DNA of 64,000 nucleotides, taken from Motacilla alba alba. Lineage: Eukaryota > Chordata > Aves > Passeriformes > Motacillidae. The notes beneath the pieces were generated by a model. That model made no database searches. It saw only the letters and a program-made list of their open reading frames with translations, and had not been told where the DNA came from. The position numbers and the translations under genes are program-made. Shown here in pieces: positions 26,301 to 38,300 of the stretch; position 1 is the first letter of the stretch, and each line of letters starts with the position of its first letter. Location: assembly GCF_015832195.1 (NCBI RefSeq), contig NC_052033.1, positions 1,240,001 through 1,304,000 on the forward strand, in the 5' to 3' direction.

Positions 26301-26377
26301 TGAGGGTCTGCAAGGACCAGTGGGAGGCAGATGATGCTGCTGACAACGTGCTGGAGATGGAGTTCATGCAGAAAGAG
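23368..26377 (+). other. MYO15B: MYO15B giant exon: 989-residue N-terminal extension
   Basis: The acceptor TTTCCTTTCACAG ends at 23367, and the donor GAG/gtacag follows 26377. The exon encodes residues 1-989. It is rich in Lys, Glu and Ser, almost without hydrophobic core sequence, and so predicted disordered. Acidic serine clusters ([32 protein letters not shown]) resemble CK2 sites. A Lys-rich run ([15 protein letters not shown], about residue 618) could be a nuclear or acidic-surface binding signal. Residues about 675-745 form the only ordered-looking part, a basic amphipathic block. Only the last ~20 residues ([14 protein letters not shown]) lead into the motor. MYO15A also has a single large N-terminal exon, but a proline-rich one, so the position is conserved while the sequence is not obviously so. 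Confidence 0.88.
23369..23371 (+). promoter_or_regulatory. MYO15B: In-frame upstream stop that fixes the MYO15B start
   Basis: TGA lies 14 codons before ATG 23411 in the same frame and just inside the exon, after the acceptor ending at 23367. No other in-frame ATG lies between. The context of the ATG is AAGGAAATGC, with G at -3. This makes 23411 the most 5' usable start for a transcript using this acceptor. Confidence 0.8.
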
Positions 26378-29300
26378 GTACAGGTGTTGTCCCTAGTACT
26401 GGAATGGAACTGAACTTCCCCTGATTTTCAGCCATGTATCTGTGCATTTCAGGTGTACATGTGTGAAGAGCACTATGCAGAAGTTGAGGAGGTTGAAGAT
26501 CTAACCAGACTGGAGTAGGTGTCCTCAGTGTCTGCAGGTCATTCAGGTCACAAGGGCTTGCTTGTCATCCTGCAAAGGTGGTTCAACAATAGAAAGCACA
26601 TTAGCTAGATAGATTAGCTAGATCCTTAGCTAGATAGGAGAAAATAAATTTTTTCCTCTGTGGGAGAAAAAAGAATTGATTGGATGTGTATCACAGCTGA
26701 GTAACTGATGCTCTGCTGAAAAGCTAAGTAAAAGACTGAATTGTAGTAGTGAAGTTATGGACCTGCACTGAACCATTGGGGAGGAGCAGAGGTGCAGAGG
26801 GAGCTCTTGACTGTTATGTAGAGCGTGTCCCTAGGCTCTGCTGCAAGAGAGGGCACATTGAACCTCTGCAGTCACAGCCCAGAGCAGCTCAGCCTGGTTA
26901 ACACACTTCTGTACAGCTGCATCCCTAGAACTCTGCCTCTCCTGTTAAATGATTCCCAGTCTGAAATGGGTTCTAAAAAAGCCCCACAATACTTAATGGG
27001 TTGGGGAAATTAGGTTTAGAGGCTGATGTGAGTTCTGTGATGTAGCAAAAGGACAGAATTGGGAATTTAACATGCCTTTCTTATTGTATTAAGTGAGTGG
27101 TAAGAAAGGACAGCTTGAGGGATGAGAAGCTCATTTCTATGTTCTTTGCCTACTGACACTGGCATACCTACTGACACATGGCTTTAGTGACTCCTGTTGC
27201 TTTCAGCTGTGAAAAATTCCTGTCCTACATCTTTAAGAGCTGTTAACCCTTGATTCACTGTTGTTGAAAGATAAGCCCCTGACACTGCTCCTCACACATC
27301 CTCCCCTCCTGTCATCCTGTTGAGATAAACACCTGTAAAGGCTGTGCAAGGAGCTGGGATCGCACAGAGGAAGTTCTGAGCTTTGAATGCTCCATTCTCT
27401 GAGCTGTTCAATCCTGAGGATGTTGCAACCACATGAAGGCAGTGAAGAGTTTTAGTCCCAGCTCCCCACAAAATCTTTGATCTCCATAGAGGCCCTTCAG
27501 TTAAGAGTTGGACTTCATGATCCTTGTGGGTCCCTTCCAATTCAGAATATTCTGTGATCCTTGGGAGGGCAGAAAGGTTAATATTTAATATTAACACATG
27601 CAAGTGAAGCTTATGGCTGACAAGTCCTTTCCTCTGTTTGTAGGGAAGTCTCTGAGAGCTCAGTCCTGCAGTGCCTGAAGAAGAGGTTCCATCGCAATCT
27701 CATTTATGTATGGATAGTGATGTTTGGTTTGGTTTGGTTTTCTTCTGTGCTTATTCACTCTGAGCAATGAGCTTTAAGAGAAAGTAATTTATATTATGCC
27801 ATCAAGCTTTAATAATGCACCAAGTATCTCAGTCATTACTGGGAACATTGATAAAAAGTATACTCACACTTTTGCTCAGAAATCAGGTAGCATGAAATAT
27901 TTGGGGTAAAATCTGGAAGTTCCAGAGTTTCTCTGTAATTTTGGTATTTGGTGCCAACCTGTGAGCATACCTGGTCTCCTTTTTTAGTCTCAGCTGCTCC
28001 TAGTGGGAATCTCCTATTTTAACAGAGAAGTTCTGAGTTAAAAATTGTGGATCTTGAGAAGAAACCTCAGAGTTTCTGCTAACATTTCACAGTGTTGCAG
28101 TCCAGATCTAGTTGTGGATGGTTAATTGTTCTCTTTTCCATTTACTGGCTCAAGTGTTCAAACCTGTGCCTGTAATTTCATGTGGAGAATAGATAGTGGC
28201 TAGAGAAGATGACCACAGATCTGAGTGTGCTCACTTATCCCAAATTATTAATGACAGAGATTTGAAAATGACCACTGAAAAGCTGTGTCCCCAGTAAGTT
28301 GGCAGTATAGTCTGAATAAATAAAATTAATTTAAAGGGAATTCGTGTATTTGTGTTAATATATGCATTCAGCTGCATTCCTCATTCAGAAAATTCTAAGA
28401 AGCCCCCAGAATTTTTCCCCTTTCTTATTTTTGTCCTAGACTTACATTGGGCAAATTTTGATTTCTGTGAATCCTTTCAAAGACCTCAGGATCTACTCCG
28501 AAGATGTGGCTACCGAGTACCAACAAGGGACTCTCTCAAAAAATGCCCCGTATGTTTTTCTTTCTCAAATAACTCTCCAAACCCTGTTCTGTTTGTAAAG
28601 GTTTTTTGGTTTTGTTGGTTTTGGGTTTGTTTTTTTGTTTTTTTTTTTTTTAATTCCAGAAAGTATTTTATAGTCCTCCAGTTCTGTGGCAGAGCAGGAT
28701 GAATGTCACAGGAAGTGAACAGCCCATTTGGCAAAGCTGTAGTTGCTTGGCCCTGCGATTCTACAGAGCTAGAGTTCATCCCAGGACGTGTCCAAGGCCA
28801 GGCTGGACAGGGCTTGGAAAAATCAGGTCTAGTGAAGCCCCTGTCCATGGCAGGGGAATGAAATGATCTTTAAGGTCCCTCCAACCCAAACCATTCTGTG
28901 ATTTGTGGGTCAGGTTTCTTTGATGAAGACACTGGCCCGTCTCTAATGTAGATCCCTGATGAGGAGCCTGTCGGTGCTGCACTTGTGGGGTGGAGGTGTG
29001 GGGTCAGCTAATGAGGGTTTCTTCCTGTCCATGCAGACACATCTTTGCCATAGCAGAGATGGCCTACACGCTGTCCCAGTCGTCAGGGCAGGAGCAGTGT
29101 GTCCTCATCAGGTAGGAAGTGAAAGGCTTTGTTGGAGGCCCTTTGATTGCTTTATGTAAAAGTTCCGCTTTTGTGTTTCACTGCCTGTAAGTTGATCCTT
29201 CTGGCTTTTACGTGAGGGCTGCCTGTGGAGAACCTGAGTAAGGTGGGTTTTTATTTCACTCCGTGCAAATAACAGTTTGAATTCAGTTTCACTTCAGAGG

Positions 29301-32300
29301 AGTAGGAGAGAAGTCTGGTATTCCCCAGGGGAATCCTTTTTGGGCCCATTTTGTCAGGTTGTCTCAGTGTTTCAAGGAATGGGTGATAGGTCTTCAGCTG
29401 TAAATCAGCACATCCCCTCTGACTTGCTGTAGCAGGGCCTCTGATGTGCCTGGACCAGGTACCTCTGTTTTGATGCCAACTTCTCCACCTCTTGCTCCTG
29501 CAGTGGGCACAGTGGATCAGGTAAAACAGAAGCTGCCAAAGCCATTGTGCAATACCTGACCATGCTGTACCAGGAATCTGACAGCCACAGGATCAGACAG
29601 GTAACAGGCAAGTGAGCTTGGCTGGAGGCTGTGAGGGTTGGGCAGGGAAAAGAAGCCAGAGCCAGGGCAGAGAAGCTGCTGCTGCTGTTATTTCTTTGGC
29701 TGGACTTGGGAGGGTTTGTGGTCCAAGGTGAAGCTCCCATAAAGACTTGAGGAGAGCTGGTGTATTTGTAGTTCTGTATTTTAATACCTGGGAGATCTGA
29801 TGCTTTGACAAGTGCTGTATCTCTTTGAACAGAGAGCTGGTAGTTGCCATGCAGAGCTTTTAGCAGAGTCTGGGAGGTGAATCTGAACAAATATAGAGCA
29901 GAAGTAAAGTGAAAGATTATAGCAGTGAGGGTAAAGAGCTCACAGAACAGCTCACCATTGGCTAGACATAATGATACAGGATACATTTAAGAGACATCTT
30001 TTACCCATGTGAGAATTATATCAGTGAGGTCCCATGTCTTGTTTATCTTTTCAAACTGACAGGTACATAAACCCTTTTGAGTTTAAAAACCTGTGATTGC
30101 TACTGAAGTGTTCCTTCCCTCTTTTCTCTACAGCCCTGCAGTGTCCTACCCATCCTGGAGAGTTTTGGAAATGCAAGAACCATCCTCAATGACAACTCCA
30201 GCCGTTTTGGAAAGCTGCTGAATGTCCACCTTCGACAGTGAGTTAAAGAATCTCCTCGGGTCCCTCCAGCTGCCAAGGGGGGTTTGGGTGAGACCAGGTG
30301 GAGCAGTGCTGAGAGCTCACACATTAACCCTCCCTCCCCTTCACTCTTGCTCTCATCAGGGTTGGAAGAGGGTGAGTTTAAACCCCTATTTTGCTTTTTT
30401 TTTGGTGTTTCCTCCCAAAAGAACAGATCTTGGTTGTCAAGATGAGTTAAATTAAGAACATAAGAATGGCTGAACTGGTTTGTACCAAGGACCCATCTGA
30501 TACCCTGCTGTGTCCTCAGCACTGACCTCAAGCACTGCCTGAGGCAAGAACAGCCCAAATACAAACAATGCTTTTCCCTTAAACCCCTTGGGCTCTTTAA
30601 TATTTGCAGCAGCTCAGGAGTTTTCCTCAGTCTCCTGAGGTATTCCATTTTCCTCTTGGGCTCATACAAACTTGATGTCTCTGCAACAGCCTTCAAGTGT
30701 TCCACAGGTCTAACCAGTTCTGTGAAAAACACCTTTCTGTTTTGAGCCTGCCTCCTTTCTAACTTCTGGATTTGGTTGGTTTGTTTGGGGTTTTTTCCTG
30801 ACTGTTGCCAAACCCTGAGCTGATTCTTTCATGGAACTGTCTATCATAACCCTCAGCTCTCAGTCCTAAGGAGCAATGGCTAAATTGGAGCCTGTCTGTT
30901 GATATGTGAAGCTGGGTCTGTACCCACCGCTTCACATTTATCTACAGTGGGCTTCATGTGCCATTTTCTTGTTCACTCACTCTACACTGTTTGCATTTAT
31001 CCACAGTTTGTATTCATCCTCACTACCCTGAATAATTTCATACAAGGGGAAGCTTTGCCCCATTGCTGTTCAGCTGCTCTTCTAGGTCACTTATCAAACC
31101 CCCAGTTGCACTCACAGGTCAGCTACAGACACTTTGTGGAACTCTGACGGTTGTTTCAGACTGTTAAGAGAATTCACCTTTATTCCTACCCATGTTATGA
31201 CTTTCCTTCTTATTCTGTGCTTGCTTGGTTTCCATGAAGGTCCCACAATTTTAATTTGGAAATTAATGTAGATTATGTCCCTAAGATCATTCTTATCTGC
31301 AGAGACACAAGTCTGCAGAAAACCTGTCCCCAGGTTCTGACAGGATCTGTTGTCTTATGCTCAGTGGCATTGTGGTGGGAACATCCATCTCCCAGTACCT
31401 GCTGGAGAAGTCTCGTGTGGTGTTTCAGGTGAGGACCAGTGGCCCCCTCTCTCCCTTATTAGCATTTAGTCTTAAATTTACTGTTAAATAACAGGGGTGG
31501 GAATTAGTATGAGAATGGCTTTCCATTTCTTCTACCAGCAAGAACTATGTCCCCTCCATGTAGCACAGGGTGATCACTTGTTTTATTTGAATAAAATAGG
31601 AGGTTTCTCTGTCTCAAACAGGTTGAATTAAGTCACTTATTAGGGATTACTGAAAGTAATCTGTTAGTTTTTCTTAATATCTGGAGTGTGGAAATGGTCA
31701 AATATTAGAGCTGTGTGAAAAGGATTTCTCCCAGATGGAATGTTCTTAGGGTGTCAGTGGGAAACCCGGTCCTGCTCTGGGAGTGGGTTCTGGGGGGTTG
31801 GGGCTGGATATGGATCAGCTCCATGGATGTGTCCCATCAGGCCCATGGAGAGAGGAACTACCACGTGTTTTACGAGCTGCTGGCAGGGCTGCCCGTGGAG
31901 CAGAAAGAGGAGATGTACTTGCAGGAGGCAGAGTCCTACTTTTACCTGAACCAGGTGAGTGAGCTGAGGGTGCCCTGCAGCAGCTGGCACAGAGAAATGG
32001 TCCAGGCATCCCTTCTGTTTGGTTAGAGAGGCACCAAGTCACTCTGCTCCCCTGCAAAGGATTCTCAGGACTCTGCTAAAGTCAGCTCTGCTCCTTCTCA
32101 TCCTGTGCTCCTTCTCATACCTGATCTAAGAATCAACATCTTTGTCTCTTTTGTGATAATTTTCTCACTTTTCAGGCCCCTTCTACTCTGAAAGGACGGG
32201 CTTTAACGAGGAGTCGTTGTGTGGACTCATGGCTCCATCGTGTGGTGTAAAACCCCTTTTCTCATTGCCTTTCCTTGCGTTTGCAATTTACTGCGGGACT

Positions 32301-35300
32301 GCAAAAAGCAGGGAGGATTTCTATCTTCTGCAAAACACCTCCTTTATTGACTGAGTCAATGGGTGCAGAGTTTAAACCACTGAAATATACTGCTGATTGC
32401 AATTATTTAAATTGAATTTGTTTGTCAGACATCAAGTCACAAAGTCGCAATCTTGGAACTTTTTTTCGTGGTTTTTGTTTTTGAGATTTTTTAAGATTTC
32501 TTTTCCATAGTCAAGGAGGTCACAACCATAGCAAGAAATTTTTCCTATTTCAGCGTGAGTCAGCTTTCGCAGGTGGCAAATTCAAATTCTTCTCAGCAGC
32601 TGCGGTCAGAAGGAATCCTCGATAGTGATTGCTATCACCTTGCCTTCAGGAGAGGAATGGACAAGTACCATTGATGGCTCTAGGATGGAGGGCAATTAAG
32701 GGCCCAGTCCATAAAGGGTGATTAATGGGGCCTGGCTGGCAAAGCACTGTAAAGCAAAATCTTCAAGGTGAAAATTAGCAGGTATATCCCAGCCTGCTGC
32801 AGAGAAAGGAAGGGAAGGAGATCAGATAATGCACAAAAGAGGTTGACAAAATCTATCTTGGATCTTGGCAAGAAGAAACCCAAGAGCTGCCTGGACCTCA
32901 TTCTTGTCTCACCAAAATCTGCTGAGAGTGGGGAACTATGGTCAAAGAATGCCCTTGAACACAAACAGGTTCTGCAGAACCCCCTGATCCAGGATTTCTG
33001 TGACCTTTATGGTCACAGCTGGCTGCTAGGAGTGTCCTTCTGTAGAGAAAAATGAAGCAGAGGAGTGATAAGCCCATGTTGTAGTGGAGCTCTGTGGCCA
33101 AGGTGAGACAGGCTGTAACCCTGGGTGGCTCCCTGGGTTTTCAGAACCCCATCTGGGGGAGCAGATCTGCCATGATTAACTTGGGACTCCACTCAGACAC
33201 CACTTCTCCAGTCAAATTCCACCCCGGCAGCAGGGAGGGGCATCCTGGGGAGCTTGTACTGGAATTCCAACAGAAACTTGGCACTTGTGGGTAAGAGAGA
33301 TCTTAATCTCAAAACTCAACAAGGTAAGGACACTGGCCTCTCACAAATGCTGAGTTTCCACTAGTGCTGCCTTTCATCTCTTCAGATTCCTCCAGTCCTT
33401 AAAACATTGAACTACTCTGAAGATTCCTGATGGTGGCTTAACCCCTGCCTGAGGCTGAAGGGGCTGATCTCGGTTATCTGTCCCTTTTCTCTCAGGGCAG
33501 AGCATGTGAAGTCCTGGGGAAGGAGGACAGTCAGGATTTTCTGGTCTTGGTGCGAGCTCTGGAGGGAATCAGCCTCTCAGATGATCAGCTGAACTCCACC
33601 TGGGCTGTCCTGGCTGCCATTCTGCAGCTGGGGAACATCTGCTTTACCTCTTATGAGGTACAGTAACCCCAGCAGTTCGGGAATAGGATATTTGTGCTGA
33701 ATATTGCTGTTGTGCCATGTGGTGGGACCGAGGACATGATTCCTGACTGAAGATGACATCCTTTGAAGACCTTTCTGTGTTTTTAGTGTTGTGCTCTATA
33801 GTGGTCTAGGCAGGGACAGAAGATGGGAGGCAACCAAAGGTTGAGCTTGGCTTTTTAAAGAGCCAAAATGGAGCTGGTGTTCTGCCCAGGCTGTGACCAG
33901 ATCTGTGCAGCTGAGGTGCTGTTGAGAATACTAATACAAGAGGGACCTTGTATCCTATCCATTGTTCCTATCTATAATGTATATTAATACAGATAGTGAT
34001 TTATGTGCAGTAATATATGTGAAAAACACGTTCACTCTCCTGTGAAAATTTAAAACATTGATTTAAGGACAATAAGAGACAAGGACCATAGAGCAAAGGT
34101 TATTAAGGCTGGGTGCATCTTGGCATTCAGCCAAGAGCACACTGTTATCTTCAGAGATACCCCTTAAATACCTTTTCCCTTACCTCAGCCCATTGCATAT
34201 TCATAGACCCTTATACAAAGTAAACTTTCTCCCAAACTAGTTTACATATTTTTACATGGCCCCTCCTTGGGTCTGCCTTTTCAGAGCATGCATATTCCTT
34301 GGTTGTGGTTTTAGTCCATTTTTACCATCATCTTCAGTTTTGGGCCTTGGTCCAGTCTGTTCTCAGATGATGAGCGCTGATAGTTGGCAGGTTGGCACCT
34401 GTCCAGGTGTCCTCATCCTGTGTTCATTGGATGTTATCCCATCCAAGCAGGCATTTTAGCACAAGCAGCTATTTCACAAAGCTTAATTAACAACAGAAAT
34501 AAAAAACTATATATTTATAACAAAGTTACTTTACCACCACACATACAAAATCCATTTTAATATTTGTGAAAAGCCAATATTATAATATGTATCTATAACA
34601 TATATAATAAAGAACACTTTGTTATTTAGAAAGAATCCTTTGAACACGCAGCCATCGCCAGTGAGACTGAGATTCAGATTGTGGCCAATCTGTTGCGTGT
34701 CTCAGCAGAGCTGCTGCAGAGAGCTGTCACTCACCGTGTCACTGTGAGTCCCTTTCTGGTGATTTCTCATTCCTCCTGAAGCATGCCATGTCCTGCCCCA
34801 CTGTCCTAAACTTAGAATGCTCAAAATCTGGCAGGCAACAGCAGGAATAAAATGGTTGGGATGGGCTGAGCCCCTCAAGGCAGCTCTGCAAAGATGGCAG
34901 AGCTCACATCTAGGAGGGCTCTTTTCTGACATGAGTGGCCTCAGGTTTATCACTTTGGCCAGTTGACTCTCACCTCTGGCAGCAGAATTCTGGGTTTAGT
35001 TTTTCTTTTGATATCTGGGTAAAGTCTCAGTCAAATAGAAAAAATATCCATTTATTAACTTGATTGACTTCCTTGTGGATTAAAAAAAATTTTTTAAAAA
35101 AGGTGGTTTTGTGAGATAATAAGAGTAAATTCTGTCTCTTGATGTATCCAGGTTACATCTTATGATCGGATCTTCACCCCTCTGTCTGTAGAAGCAGCCA
35201 TTGATGCCAGGTACCTTCTGCTGATGTCTGGGTGGGTGAGATGCACCCAGGGGTGCTGTCTTTGCAGTAACTGGTTCTTCTCTCCTCTCCCACTCAGGGA

Positions 35301-38300
35301 CTCCATTGCCAAGGCTCTGTACTACCTGCTCTTTGAGTGGCTGCTGCTGAGGATCAATGAGTGGTTGGCTCCCTGGGAGTCTGACTGTGCTGTGGGCATT
35401 GTGGACATCCATGGGTTTGAGGTTGTTTTTCATGTTCTTTTGCTATGGCCAGGGCAGTGAGGGCGTGTGCTCACCAAGGCCTTGCAGTATTTTATTTAGG
35501 GCTCCTGTTAAAACCTGTGTCCCAATGAATGCTGAAAACAGTGGAATACAGAGGTGGGGCTGTGCATCCAAGAGTGGATCTTTCCTCCTTTGTGCTCCTT
35601 CACAGCTTGTCTCACCTGTGGCTGTTCAGCCTGGTCAGTAAGCCAGGCTGAGAGCTTGCAAACTAGACAGAAGATGGTTTGAACTGTTGGGGTTCATTCA
35701 CACTGGCCAGAACCAGCAGCTCAGCTCAGCTCAGCTGGGCCTGTGCAGCATTTACAGGGAGCCACAGCTCCCTGGGCCTCGGAAGGGATGGATTTTTGTC
35801 TCTGCAGGATCTGGGGGTGAACAGCTTAGAGCAGCTCTGCATCAACTTTGCCAATGAGCACCTCCAGTGGTTCTTCAGCCAGACTGTCATTGCCCAGGAA
35901 GAGGTGAGTGGAGCTCAGTGGAATTCACAGCACCTTGAGCCAGCACACTTGGACTGAGCTGAGGCATCCTCAGAGTATCCCTCAGCAGGGAGCAGGAAAC
36001 TGAATGGTCCTCTTAGGCAATATCCATGGAATCCTAGCCCAAAGAGTTGCCTATTTAATACCTTTAATTAATTCTACAGTAAATTAAGGGAAGGAGATTT
36101 TGTCAGCACCTTGCTCCCTTTTCCAGATTTTATAAGTGAGTTGGTCAGGGTCAAAGAGCCCAGACCTCAGTGATCTCTTTTAAAGCCTGTTTGGCTTCTT
36201 TGTAGCATTCTCTGTACCACTTATGTCCTGGGGATGAAGGTGTATTTATCAGACTTGTTGACTTCTACAGTTCACTTTATCACTCAGCTTAGCAGCCGCC
36301 TTCTCTCAAATCAGGAAAATCATTAGTGGCTTTAGAAGAAGCTTCATGAGACAAAACCAGACAATTCTAGGCAAGTTCCTAACAGCAGTGAAACACTAAC
36401 TTCCTGATACACAACCAAATCCCTCTGTTAATTCTCTCCATTTGTCCTTGTTTGTGACTGGATTTGGCCTTTAACATGCAGGAGGAATACAGCCAGGAGC
36501 AGTTAGCTTGGATTCCTATTTCCAAGATGTGCAGTGAGTCATGCCTGGATTTCCTTACTGCAAAGCCCCATGGCATCTTGTGCATCCTGGATGACCAGAC
36601 ATCCCTGACTCAGGTGAGGAGCTCTCAGCCTCTCATGGGATGGTTAAGGTAAGGCTGTTTTCCAGAATGATTGCATTCAATGTTCAATGTTTTTACCTTC
36701 AGTTTAACGGTGACTTTTCAGTCTACTGAGAGTGTTGTAGCATCAGGAAATCTCTTTTACAGGCCACAGACCACACTTTCCTCCAGAAGTGTCATTACCA
36801 CCATGGAAACAGCCCTTGGTACATCAAGCCCAAGCTGCCTCTGCCAGAGTTCACTGTGCAGCACTACGCTGGCCCTGTCACCTACCAGGTGAGCTGGCAG
36901 GGGCTCAGAGCAGCTGGAGAAATAACCCACCCTGGGGGCAAGCTGTGGGTGTCCCGATGGACCAGCTCTGTGACCAAAGCTCTCCCCTTGTGACTGCACT
37001 TCCCTCTAGAGCATCAGTTTATCAGAAGAGAGGAGACTGTAACTAAGAGAGCCAACTAAGCTGCCTCTGGGCAGAAGCAAAATAGGAATCGCCCCCAATG
37101 ACACAACAGCCTCAGAGCCCTGGAAATGCAGGAAAGCTCTTGCTGCTGGGAAAAAAAAAAAAAAAAAAGAGAGGTGAAAGCCTGCTGGGTGATGTGAAGG
37201 AGAAAAAGAGCAATCCCTTCTCAAAGCAGAGGTCATTGTCCTCTTTACCCTGGTGGCAGCAGGAAGAACCAGCTTCATTCTCCAGGGCTTTCCCCTTGTT
37301 CCACCTCTCCAGCTGCCTGTCCCCAGTCCCAGTGTGTGTAACAGGGGTGCTTGCCTGTCTGAGTGGTCTGAATGGTGCTTTAAATCAGACTTTGCCTCTG
37401 CAGGTCCACAAGTTTCTCAATAAAAACCGTGACCAGCTGCGGCCAGAGGTGCTGGATATCTTCTCCCAGAGCCGCCTCAAGGTACAGAAGTGGGTCAGGA
37501 GGAAGATCTCTATTGCAGATACCCAGTGATCCACTCCTTGTCTTAATGTGAGAAGCAGAAAGCTGCTGAACAGGTGTCAGGAGAACCTGGAGAAGCCACA
37601 AGTTTTATTTTACTGAATTTATTTGGGAATTGGGCAAATTATCTTTGCCTGCAATTGATGCACTTTATATATGAAACACAGAGACTGCCTGAGGATGCAG
37701 CTGCATTTCCACCACTGCCAGGGGCAAGGGAAAATGGCCCCCCTACTTTTCAGGTAGAAGACATTCTTCTTTCCACATAGTTCAGTGGGTTTTGGTAATT
37801 TCTTTGTTTTTGCAGGTGGTGTCTCAGATTTTCCAGAGGGTTAAAGCTGCCTATGGTCAGCGAAGGGAGCTGGGGGGCAGGGGCAGAGGGCTCAGGCCTC
37901 AGGCCTCCACACTGGTGTCCAAATTCCAGCAGTCTTTGCAGGACCTCACAGCCAAGCTGAGAGGGTGAGAGATGCTGCTGGCACACAGAAGTGTGAAGTG
38001 TTCCAGGGTCAGCACGGAGAGGAGGGTGATCCAAGGTTCTTCCTTCTGTTTTGCAGGAGCCATGCCTTCTTCATCCGATGCATCACCCCTAATCCCAGGA
38101 AGGTAGGGCAGCACCCTGAGCTCCTTATGGAGTCCCTCAGTTCCTTCATTCTCCTCCAACAGTTCTCCTTTCCCAGCTGGGGTTTAAACTTTGTTTTATT
38201 TGATAGCTTGAGATTTTTTTTCCCGTTCTGTGTCCTACCCTTCCCTGTGGCCATGTGAGTTAATCCTGTGCTGCAGGAGCAGAACTGGGGTAGGCTGGAC

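Noticed and set aside
30100..30732. 210-codon antisense open frame
   Set aside because: It overlaps a motor exon and an old repeat on the opposite strand and resembles no protein; a chance frame.
32768..33055. 95-codon frame in a motor intron
   Set aside because: Unrecognised, inside intron, and no acceptor/donor pair would fit the motor reading frame.
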